Positions 1 through 9,500 of a stretch of DNA of 64,000 bases are shown here, in pieces. The DNA is from Euwallacea fornicatus (taxonomy: Eukaryota; Arthropoda; Insecta; Coleoptera; Curculionidae). The notes beneath the pieces were generated by a model. It ran no database searches, had not been told where the DNA came from, and saw only the letters and a list, made by a program, of their open reading frames with translations. Position 1 is the stretch's first letter. Every line of letters starts with the position of its first letter. Where the stretch lies: contig NC_089573.1 of assembly GCF_040115645.1 (NCBI RefSeq), positions 1 through 64,000 on the forward strand, given 5' to 3'. A program made the translations under genes and the position numbers.

Positions 1-1834
1 TCTAACCTGAACTAACCTGAACTAACCTGAACTAACCTGAACTAACCTGAACTAACCTGAACTAACCTGAACTAACCTGAACTAACCTGAACTAACCTGA
101 ACTAACCTGAACTAACCTGAACTAACCTGAACTAACCTGAACTAACCTGAACTAACCTGAACTAACCTGAACTAACCTGAACTAACCTGAACTAACCTGA
201 ACTAACCTGAACTAACCTGAACTAACCTGAACTAACCTGAACTAACCTGAACTAACCTGAACTAACCTGAACTAACCTGAACTAACCTGAACTAACCTGA
301 ACTAACCTGAACTAACCTGAACTAACCTGAACTAACCTGAACTAACCTGAACTAACCTGAACTAACCTGAACTAACCTGAACTAACCTGAACTAACCTGA
401 ACTAACCTGAACTAACCTGAACTAACCTGAACTAACCTGAACTAACCTGAACTAACCTGAACTAACCTGAACTAACCTGAACTAACCTGAACTAACCTGA
501 ACTAACCTGAACTAACCTGAACTAACCTGAACTAACCTGAACTAACCTGAACTAACCTGAACTAACCTGAACTAACCTGAACTAACCTGAACTAACCTGA
601 ACTAACCTGAACTAACCTGAACTAACCTGAACTAACCTGAACTAACCTGAACTAACCTGAACTAACCTGAACTAACCTGAACTAACCTGAACTAACCTGA
701 ACTAACCTGAACTAACCTGAACTAACCTGAACTAACCTGAACTAACCTGAACTAACCTGAACTAACCTGAACTAACCTGAACTAACCTGAACTAACCTGA
801 ACTAACCTGAACTAACCTGAACTAACCTGAACTAACCTGAACTAACCTGAACTAACCTGAACTAACCTGAACTAACCTGAACTAACCTGAACTAACCTGA
901 ACTAACCTGAACTAACCTGAACTAACCTGAACTAACCTGAACTAACCTGAACTAACCTGAACTAACCTGAACTAACCTGAACTAACCTGAACTAACCTGA
1001 ACTAACCTGAACTAACCTGAACTAACCTGAACTAACCTGAACTAACCTGAACTAACCTGAACTAACCTGAACTAACCTGAACTAACCTGAACTAACCTGA
1101 ACTAACCTGAACTAACCTGAACTAACCTGAACTAACCTGAACTAACCTGAACTAACCTGAACTAACCTGAACTAACCTGAACTAACCTGAACTAACCTGA
1201 ACTAACCTGAACTAACCTGAACTAACCTGAACTAACCTGAACTAACCTGAACTAACCTGAACTAACCTGAACTAACCTGAACTAACCTGAACTAACCTGA
1301 ACTAACCTGAACTAACCTGAACTAACCTGAACTAACCTGAACTAACCTGAACTAACCTGAACTAACCTGAACTAACCTGAACTAACCTGAACTAACCTGA
1401 ACTAACCTGAACTAACCTGAACTAACCTGAACTAACCTGAACTAACCTGAACTAACCTGAACTAACCTGAACTAACCTGAACTAACCTGAACTAACCTGA
1501 ACTAACCTGAACTAACCTGAACTAACCTGAACTAACCTGAACTAACCTGAACTAACCTGAACTAACCTGAACTAACCTGAACTAACCTGAACTAACCTGA
1601 ACTAACCTGAACTAACCTGAACTAACCTGAACTAACCTGAACTAACCTGAACTAACCTGAACTAACCTGAACTAACCTGAACTAACCTGAACTAACCTGA
1701 ACTAACCTGAACTAACCTGAACTAACCTGAACTAACCTGAACTAACCTGAACTAACCTGAACTAACCTGAACTAACCTGAACTAACCTGAACTAACCTGA
1801 ACTAACCTGAACTAACCTGAACTAACCTGAACTA
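1..1834. repeat. Telomere: (ACTAACCTGA)n, G-strand TCAGGTTAGT
   Basis: About 183 head-to-tail copies of a 10-bp unit run from base 1 to 1830, followed by a 4-base partial copy. The only variant I see is the first base (T for A). The C-rich strand runs 5' to 3' inward from the sequence end, the usual polarity of a left chromosome end. The G-strand unit TCAGGTTAGT can be read as TCAGG (known beetle telomere motif) plus TTAGT (one base from the insect TTAGG). The near-perfect homogeneity fits templated addition by telomerase better than an old satellite. Array length may be limited by assembly. Confidence 0.93.
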
Positions 1835-1889
1835 TAAATATTTGAAATTATTCTATCAGTTAATGCATTTTCTTTATATTTTCCAATTT

Positions 1890-2036
1890 GGCGTGGATTC
1901 GTTTCTATTTTTCCATTTTCTGAACTAACCTGAGCTTTTTTTTTTTGAACTAACCCGGGTTGTTTATTGTTTGTTTTCTAAACTAACCTGACTTGTTTTC
2001 TTTTTTGTTTCTTACCAACCCGGGTTCTTAATACTA
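1890..2036. repeat. Unit 1 head with four degenerate telomere-like motifs
   Basis: Four copies of a telomere-like motif at about 1922, 1948, 1980 and 2014 (gaactaacctgagc, gaactaacccgggtt, aaactaacctgact, accaacccgggtt) are separated by T-rich spacers, with a period of roughly 30-34 bp. The same arrangement heads unit 2 at 12158-12310. The block lies only about 60 bp inside the true telomere. The motifs are either decayed telomere repeats captured in the unit or a sequence that seeds the telomere. Confidence 0.75.
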
Positions 2037-3385
2037 AATAAAACAACTGTAGATATTTTCATTGTTTCTTCTTATTGCACATATACAATTCCACAAACAT
2101 ACAACAAAATAGCAATAATTAAACAAATAACAATTAAAAAACCTTATAATAATAAAGAATATATAAAAGAAAAAGAAATATAACAAAAAAAATAATAATA
2201 ATAAAGACAAAATGAATATAACGCAAGAATAAAAGAAGATTAAAGAAAGAATGTTAAAAATATAAATAAAGAAAAAAAAAAAAAATGATAAAAAAGAAAA
2301 TATTAAAAGAAAAAGAATAAAAAAGTACAGAAAAGAAAATAATAAAGAAAGAAAGAATAAAGAATAAGAATTAAGAAATGAAATAATCAATTAAAAACAT
2401 AAAAGAAAAAAATGAATAAAAAAATTAAGGAACGAAAGTTAGAAATCTAAATAAAGAAAAAAAAAATAAATGAATAAAAACACTGATAATAAAAATAAAG
2501 AAAAGAGAAAGAATAAAAATTAAGAAACGAAAATGAACAATGAAAATAAGTAAAGAGAAAAAAACGAAAAGAAAAACGAAAGAAAAACATAAAAATTTAA
2601 AAATGAAAAATTAAGAAAGGAACATGAATAATAAAAACAAAGGAAAAAAATAAAAATTAAGAAAATGAACAATTAAAAAGGTAAAGAAAAAGATTATAAA
2701 AACGAAAGAACAAAATAACAATTAAAAATAGAATGAGAATAACAAATAAAGAAAAGAAAAGAAAGGAACATGAATAATAAGAAAACGAAAGAAAAAAATG
2801 AACAATTAAAACGGTAAAGAAAAGAAGATTATAAAAACGAAAGAACAAAATAACAATTAAAAATAGAATGAGAATAACAAATAAAGAAAAGAAAATGAAC
2901 AATGAAAGAAGTAAAGAAAAAAAGATAACTGAAACGAAAATATAAAAATTAAACATGATAAAAAAGAAAAGAAAATTAATAATAAAAAAATTGAAGCTAA
3001 AAGAAAGAAAACAAAAATAAAGAAACTGAATGATAAAAAAATTAAAAAATAAATGAATATTAAAAACCAAAGAGAAAAAAATAAAGATAAAATAAAAAGA
3101 AATGATAGAAAAATAATAAAAAATAAAAATGAAAAAGAGAAAAAACTAATGAATAAAAATAAAGAAAAAATAGGTAGCAACAAATAAAAAATGATCAAGA
3201 GAAAACAATACATTTAAAAAAAATGATAATAAAACTGAAAGAGAAAAAATTAAAAATAAAGAAAGAAATAAGAATTTTAAAAAAATGATAGAGAAAGAAT
3301 TAAAAATAAAGAAAAGAAAATGAATAAATAAATATGTGATACAAATTATACAAATCAAATTAATAAAAATATTTTAAAAAATATG
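2036..3385. repeat. Purine-only (A/G) tract, about 1.3 kb
   Basis: The plus strand is almost entirely A and G with occasional T and few C, built from degenerate blocks such as aataaagaaaagaaaatgaa. Internal duplication is visible: about 68 bp starting at 2691 recurs at 2826 (offset 135). Long minus-strand frames rich in F, L, S and I are products of this composition, not genes. A homologous tract occupies 12318-13620. It ends in the short sequence tacaaattatacaaatcaaa at about 3340. Confidence 0.85.
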
Positions 3386-4380
3386 TATAGATGGTAACTT
3401 TCAAAATTCTTAACCCGTAAAGTCAAGACGATGGTAAGAAAGGGTAATTTATGAGGGTGTTGCGGCTGTAGTCTGATTTTAGCAAAATGTGGATGCTTTA
3501 GGCTTTTGTCTTTACGAGGAAGAGGAGTGAAAGTCTTTATGAAGGGTAACTCTTATTGGAAGATAATGGGTTCCCGACATATGGCCATCCTGGACATACC
3601 ACTAAGGCAGTGGGAATTCGTAGACGTAGCCTAAGGGTACATTACGTTACGTTACAACTGATGTACAAGTGATCGATAAATAATAAATTTGACGTTTAAA
3701 ATTTGTCAATGGCTTTCGTGGCAAACTAGAAAATTAAACTATTAATAGACGTAGCGTGTTTTATTTGCGAATGTATTAAAGAAATGAGAATTTCGCCAAA
3801 ACTAAAGGGAATGCGTATAATGTTACCTTAACAAAAAGTTGAAGAGGATTCAAATCTCGACGATATAGGATTCGTAAATACAGGGTGTCCCATTTAAAAA
3901 TTTCGAGAAAAATGAATTTGAATATTCCCAAGTTGCGGGGCCTGTAGAAAGTATTCTGAATAAGAAACCGACTTTTTCGTTGAACAAGGCACTTGAGCAT
4001 CCCTTTGTCTTCTGTTGTGTCAATTTTTGTTAAAATAATTAACGTGCTTTGAAAGTTATAGCGCATGTTATGGAACCATGTTTTGCTTCAAATTTAAACA
4101 TTTTTCGACATAAGCAGTCAACGTTCCAATTTAATTTAAAACTAATTATCCTACAATGAAGAGAATTTTACGAGGAATCCAAATATACAATAATATATAG
4201 GGGGTTCCGTTAAAGAAAATGAATAAATGTTTTGACCTGTCTTTATGCAACACCCTATATGATAAAAAATATTTTTAAAATGTAGCCTGTATGTTCACAT
4301 ATAACTTTTATACGAACACTTTTTTTTAATTTTGTAAAATAAGGAAGATATGGTACTTTGTCACACTATTGCGCCACCCT
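3385..4380. mobile_element. Unit 1-specific 1-kb segment containing a CAGGGTG-ended element
   Basis: At this point unit 2 passes directly from the tacaaattatacaaatcaaa motif to the first foldback (13590-13630), while unit 1 has about 1 kb more. The segment contains the ends tacagggtgtcccat at about 3880 and caacaccctatat at about 4245, and finishes with ccaccctgta next to the foldback. These resemble the terminal inverted repeats of the foldback at 5091, so one or more related elements probably inserted here, or unit 2 lost them. No convincing protein is encoded. Confidence 0.5.
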
Positions 4381-4383
4381 GTA

Positions 4384-4956
4384 TGTCGGAGATTTGTTAG
4401 TTCTTAAATTTTTAATGTAAGATTTGAGTTAGCAATGAGGCTGAAGAACAGGTTGACAGGTTGACGGGTTTATCGTGGAGATGAAGAGAACGTAGGACGA
4501 GGTCACTAGTCACTATTACCGACGCAATTAAGGATCTTGTGTGAAGTTTCGTTCCGTGGGAAAACCAGGACCAGGACGAACAAGTACCGTTCCCTTAAGT
4601 CCAGAGGACCACGGGGAATGAGAACTGTGGAGAAAGCAGTAATTAAAAAGAAGGGAAGTGAATTCGTTAGCCTTGCCTTACCGTCAATTTATTTAATGAA
4701 ACAATCAAAATTATCGATGATGAAGAATATTCCTAATTCGTATCGATTGATGGTATGGTAAAAAAATAAAAACGAGGCTCACGAATTCACTACTGCTCGA
4801 CGGCTACCTTCCTTCTTTTTTTTTTAAATTATTGTCTTCTTCGCGGTTCCCATTCCATTTCCAATGGTACCTGTTCGTCCTGGTTTTCACGAATGGTCCT
4901 TATTGCTAACTCACGTTGTACATTTCCACACTTCAGAACTGATAAATCTCCGACAT
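4384..4956. mobile_element. Foldback element A, unit 1
   Basis: The ends are inverted copies of each other: tgtcggagatttgttagttct at the left and its diverged complement ending in aaatctccgaca at the right. Inner parts also fold: the arm with gaaaaccaggac...gaacaagtacc (about 4558-4587) is inverted at about 4866-4893 (ggtacctgttcgtcctggtttt). It is non-autonomous, with no transposase. An open frame in the left arm (4537-4761) lacks an ATG start. The homologue in unit 2 is 13630-14201. Confidence 0.7.
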
Positions 4957-5090
4957 ATATATATATGATACAAATTATACAAATCAAAATAAAAAAAAAA
5001 ATTTCAAGAGTACACCGTGATTCTAGTTAAGGGGGACAAAAACAGATATCTTGAAATCGGAAGGATGTCCTTACGACAAAAAAATATAAA

Positions 5091-5765
5091 GGGTGTCCCA
5101 CAAGTGTTTCATTATATTTCAGTGGGTAATAGTGCATTGAAAAATAATATGACTCCCTATATAAACCATATTCCAATAACGCTTCGTTAAGAAGATACAG
5201 GGTGATATGTTCGAAACCGTTTGAGATATGTAAGTGAAATTTGGCACGTTTTGAGAGTTAATGTAGACGCATTTATTTATGTAAAAGGGCTATTTTTCGT
5301 TTCGCCAGTGACGTGCGTACGGACACCTCTCGGCACATTTTTAAAGAAAAACATGGTGCGCCACTGCTTTTTATCAAAATAAAAATTATTTTTAGAAGTT
5401 TAATTTCGTTTAGAAGAAAAATGCTCGCTCGACTCTTTTTCGTCCGACGTATCGTTTGCCAGTAAAAAATTGAATACCGTCTATATGCACGATATTCTCT
5501 AAATGGTTTTAATAGTTAGTTAATAATAAGTTTGTTTTAAATATTATTAATTTGCTATAACATTATAGAAATTGTTCAATACATAATCGAGCTCGCCTGT
5601 TCGTTGATACTCTGATACGTTGAAATATTCCAGGTGTGTTTTAAGTTTAACACCCTGTATCTTCTTAATGAAGCATTATTGGAATATGGTTTATATGGGG
5701 AGTCATATTATTTTTCAATGTACTATTACCCACTGAAATATAATGAAACACTTGTGGGACACCCT
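5091..5765. mobile_element. Foldback element B, unit 1 (about 115-bp inverted repeats)
   Basis: Left arm 5091-5204 and right arm 5651-5765 are near-perfect inverted copies of each other (gggtgtcccacaagtgtttc at the outer ends, caccctgtatcttctta at the inner ends). They flank about 445 bp of unique sequence without a gene. Comparing both copies, the terminal consensus is ATACAGGGTGTCCCAC, a common type of insect MITE end. The interior is identical to that of the unit 2 copy (14341-15015), although surrounding sequence has drifted. Confidence 0.85.
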
Positions 5766-5772
5766 ATATATC

Positions 5773-6162
5773 CAGGGTGAGTCGGGAGGATCGTGCCAAA
5801 CTTCGGGAGCGTGTCGTACGTGAAAAATAAATGTAAAAAAAAATTCTAATGTTATCCGATTTTCGTTTGTTCGTGAGTTATGGCGTAAATAGAATTTTTT
5901 AACTAGGATTCTATTTACCATAAACGTACTTTTGGTATTGGTGATTTTGATGTATTAGTTGGCTTTCGAGGTCTCCAGACCTCACGCCGCTACCCAACAT
6001 TTACTATGATATCCAAACGTTAATTTATAATTTTTTTACGTTTCATGTTTTAATTTTTTTACGCCGTAACTTGTAAACAAACGAAAATCGGATAACGTTT
6101 GAATTTTTTTTTCATGTACCACATACTCCTGAAGTTTGGCACGATCCTCCTGACTCATCCTA
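5773..6162. mobile_element. Foldback element C, unit 1
   Basis: It begins 7 bp after element B. The left arm (about 5773-5892) starts agggtgagtcgggaggatcg, and the right arm (about 6059-6162) is its diverged reverse complement ending cgatcctcctgactcatcc. Both arms include the inverted segment around cgattttcgtttgtt. The loop of about 165 bp has no gene. The right end is followed within 10 bp by the recurring tacaaattatacaaatcaaa junction sequence. The unit 2 homologue is 15023-15406. Confidence 0.8.
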
Positions 6163-6323
6163 TACACAATACAAATTATACAAATCAAATTAAAAAATAA
6201 AAAATGATAAGAAAGAGAAAAAATAAATATCAAATTTAAAACATTTTAAACGTAAAAAAAAGAAAAGAATTATAACAATTGACGTACAAAGACAAAGGAT
6301 TCGGCATAACGCGGCATCCGAGA

Positions 6324-6330
6324 TATATAA
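6324..6330 (+). promoter_or_regulatory. TATA box upstream of the MANATDETK ORF, unit 1
   Basis: The sequence gatatataaatccc lies 47 bp upstream of the ATG at 6371 and is conserved exactly in unit 2 (15576). A transcription start about 30 bp downstream would leave a 5' leader of roughly 15 nt. No match to the arthropod initiator TCAGT is obvious at that distance. Confidence 0.4.
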
Positions 6331-6370
6331 ATCCCTTTGTACACCGCTACTGGACTGCAGCAACGTAATT

Positions 6371-6571
6371 ATGGCAAACGCAACTGACGAAACAAAAACA
6401 AAAAATACTTACAAAACTACAGAACGAATAACTTTAATGTTAATGTTAATTACGAAAATTCGTCACCCGGATAATCCACTGTACCACCCTTCCGACCAAG
6501 CGTTATGCGAAAATATCAGACCGACTACTAGTACGAATACAAAAAAAAAAAAAGTGGAAAGACAAGACTAG
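6371..6571 (+). CDS. Small conserved ORF (MANATDETK protein), unit 1 copy
   Basis: A 66-codon ORF begins with ATG in a good context (aattATGG) 47 bp after a TATA box. Against the unit 2 copy (15623-15808) there are about five length differences (6, 6, 12, 3 and 6 nt), all multiples of three, which suggests past selection on the frame. Unit 1 then stops early because about 120 bp present in unit 2 are missing. The protein is polar and basic. The stretch LMLITKIRHPNNPLYHPSD faintly recalls the start of MADF DNA-binding domains (LI...hP.LY.p.h.), but the rest of such a domain is absent. Function unknown; it may be a gene fragment. Confidence 0.35.
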   Translation: MANATDETKTKNTYKTTERITLMLMLITKIRHPDNPLYHPSDQALCENIRPTTSTNTKKKKVERQD

Positions 6572-9500
6572 ATGTTGGATGTTTGGTGTGCCTTGTGTGC
6601 TTGCACTTTTGTGCTGTGCTGTGAATTTTGAGTATTGTTTGTTTTACTAGGGGTATAATTGGTACTGGTGGTTTTGAGGTGATTATTGTGGATGGTGCTG
6701 TTTGCGAGGCTACGATTGCTATCGTTACTACACTTGTAAATACCACCGTGGGCTGAAAGGCCGCGTAGGCCGATGTCCTCTTCTTATTTAACAAGAAATT
6801 ATATTATTTATTTTTGAAAAAATTAATAATTATGAAAAGAAAATGAATAATAAAAAATTAATGAATAATATACTGGCGAGCATAAAATTCGGGTCAGTTT
6901 AGTATTTTCGAAATTTTTGCCTTCCTAACTTCCAAAAAATTCAAAAAGGATAGCCTTTATCGATTCTGAAGTTCCTCAACCTTGTTAAGGGTAAATGGTA
7001 AAAATGGTGACAAAAACACGATCCTGTATCCAAATAACCGATGTATTGTACAGGTGCCCATTACCCAAGCACTGTAACATTTTTTAATACAATTTTGTGC
7101 TATCGAAAAAAACTCATAATGACATTAATATCGCGTATTTCTCCCTCTTTTTGCCTTTCTGCTGTTAGCGCAACTTGAAGTTAAAGAGAACATTTTTAAC
7201 CAATTCGCCTAAAGTGAACAATTGAATGAAACTGACAAAGAGGATGCATAGATAATGAAGGTATTTTATCAATCTCTTTTTTTTCCATGGTAGAACCATG
7301 CAGAACTGTAAACATTTTCCCAATGATCCGAAATTTCGTGAAGCGATGCCGGTATGCCAGCGAAGAATATCACTTCTCTTTCGATACATTTAATATTTGA
7401 AAATTTCGAAGTGACCCGAATTATATGCTCACCAGTGTATGAAAAATAAAGAAAAAATAAGAAGCAAAAAATAAAAAATGATAAAAAAAGAGAAAACAAT
7501 TAAAAAATAAATAATAACCTGAACCTAGGAATATTCATACGTTGCCTTTGTAAACGATGCCACGTACGCGACGAGTTATTCAAGTAGGTACCTATGTACG
7601 TTCCTCGTGTGACAAAAAATCATACATATATTTTATTTACTCTATGAATGTTACTCTATATCGTTCATTCTCCAGAAACTATAACGGTAAAATTATCATT
7701 TCAATAATTTAATTGTGTCTTTTAGGGACTATCTGCAATGTGAACGACGTTGGTTTTTTTATTACTTCAGCTCAAATAAACTTTTGCCATATATTTTTTA
7801 TTTTAATTTTGCTTCAAGTTCTGAGATATTTGCTGTTAAAAGTTCATCTTTGACTTGCTGTATTAGTTTTATATTAGTCTTTTTCTCTTGTAAAAAATAA
7901 AAAATTATAATAAAAATTTTTAAAAAAATCCGTTCTGTTAGACGAGCCGTCTTAAACTGACATATTTTCTGAGGTAACTTGTAAAGTAACTTGCGAATCT
8001 AAATTATTATGACGATGAAGAAATTCAAATAAATTAAGGACCGAATGAATTGTTAGCCGAACGATCGAAAAAATTAGAAAAGAAAAAGTTACGAGGAAAA
8101 CGTGTGCTTTGGCTCCCATTTTTTACGTTTCCCGAACCTTGGCGAATGTTAGATGTTAGCCTGATCGAGCTATGCGTCACTGCAAAATTTCGTTAAAATA
8201 TGCTAAGAAACGCCCGAGTTATCGTTGCAAAAGTCACTTTTCGAATATCTCCGGTTAGCCGAGGTTCGCCAACTAATACCATTAAGTAGGAGTTTTCGAT
8301 TTGTGTCGCGATGTCGACTTCGAAAAGTTAAGAGAAACCTCAAAAACCACCCGAATATCCTGCTCGTTCTAAAATACTGACTGTGATTTTTAATTGTTAT
8401 TGTAGTTATTATTATATAAATCTAAAGTTCTACATGGGACATATTCATTCCTGTTTTTTATTCTCTTCTAGTTATATTTAGTAAGTGTAAAAGTTGTCTT
8501 ATTTGTCTTGCTGTTTCGTATGGTTCCAAAACCCAATTTTTAATTTAAAAAAATACATATTTTTTAAGTGAATTTGTGAAATGTTTCGTTTCGTTCAAAT
8601 TTGAAAAACCGATTAAAAAGTGCAGGAACTGTTTCGATAATCCGTCAAGTTTGAGTTTTTTTAAAGAAAATGATACAGGGTTCCTGCTTGTCAGTTCTTA
8701 TAACGTGAATGTAACAAAAAGAAAAGACAAAAACACGACGTGTGTGTGTATAAAAATACTCTAAACTTGTATTAGTTAAAATATCTTGTCTAAAAAGTAT
8801 GGAACGGAATGATTGTTTTGAAGTCGTAAAGAAGTCGTTTTGAGTTGTTTTTGATATTTCGGATTTCTGATAAATTTAACCTGAAGATGCGTATTAAGAA
8901 AAGAAAAAGAAAAAGAAAACTCCTACTTGAGACTCGCCCCTTGTGTGAGGGTGTGAGGGAGGATTATTCACCCGATCCGTTCTTTAAAAGTTCGTTGCTA
9001 ACTCGAATGATGACTACCCCGGAAAACGCTTAATCTAAACTTAAATACTAAATAAAATACAGGATCGTTCATGCCATACCGTATCCTCTATGGAATGTAT
9101 TGTAATCGAAATACGAAAATTTCAAAAAATCTCAATTTTATTTCGTTGTTAGCTAGTTAGCTAACTCTCTAACTTGAACGTTAGAGAGATTAATGTATTA
9201 AAGTTACGTTTCTACAAAATGTTATGTTTTGTTATTCGAAATTGAATCGATTCTTCGATTTCCAAATGAGATGAGTTTTGAAATTACTGGAAAATTATTG
9301 TCAAATGGCGTGAACGATCTTGTACCTATGATATTTCTTCTCTGTAGGTGACGTGAATCGGCTGTGAGAAAATCTTCTTTCTGTTCTTGTTTAAATCCTC
9401 CTTATCCACTGCAGAGTCTCGAAGCTATGTAACTATGTTGCTACGTTGCTGTTGTTTTTTGTCTTTGTGCTGCTCCTATCGTCGTATCCTCCTCCTCCTC

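Noticed and set aside
2034..3358. Several minus-strand ORFs of 70-137 codons rich in F, L, S and I, resembling multi-pass membrane proteins
   Set aside because: They lie wholly in the A/G-only tract; any open frame there gives such residues. The same occurs at 12272-13164.
4537..4761. 74-codon ORF with in-frame indels between units
   Set aside because: Only two indels, no ATG at its start, and it lies in one arm of a foldback element; evidence is too thin.
6528..6794. 88-codon minus-strand ORF overlapping the small-ORF region, similar in unit 2 (15871-16137)
   Set aside because: The copies differ by frame-changing indels and the ORF runs into A/G-rich DNA in unit 2.
7715..7900. 61-codon ORF identical in both units (also 17104-17289)
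   Set aside because: The surrounding DNA is equally identical, so conservation is uninformative; no promoter, domain or codon signal.
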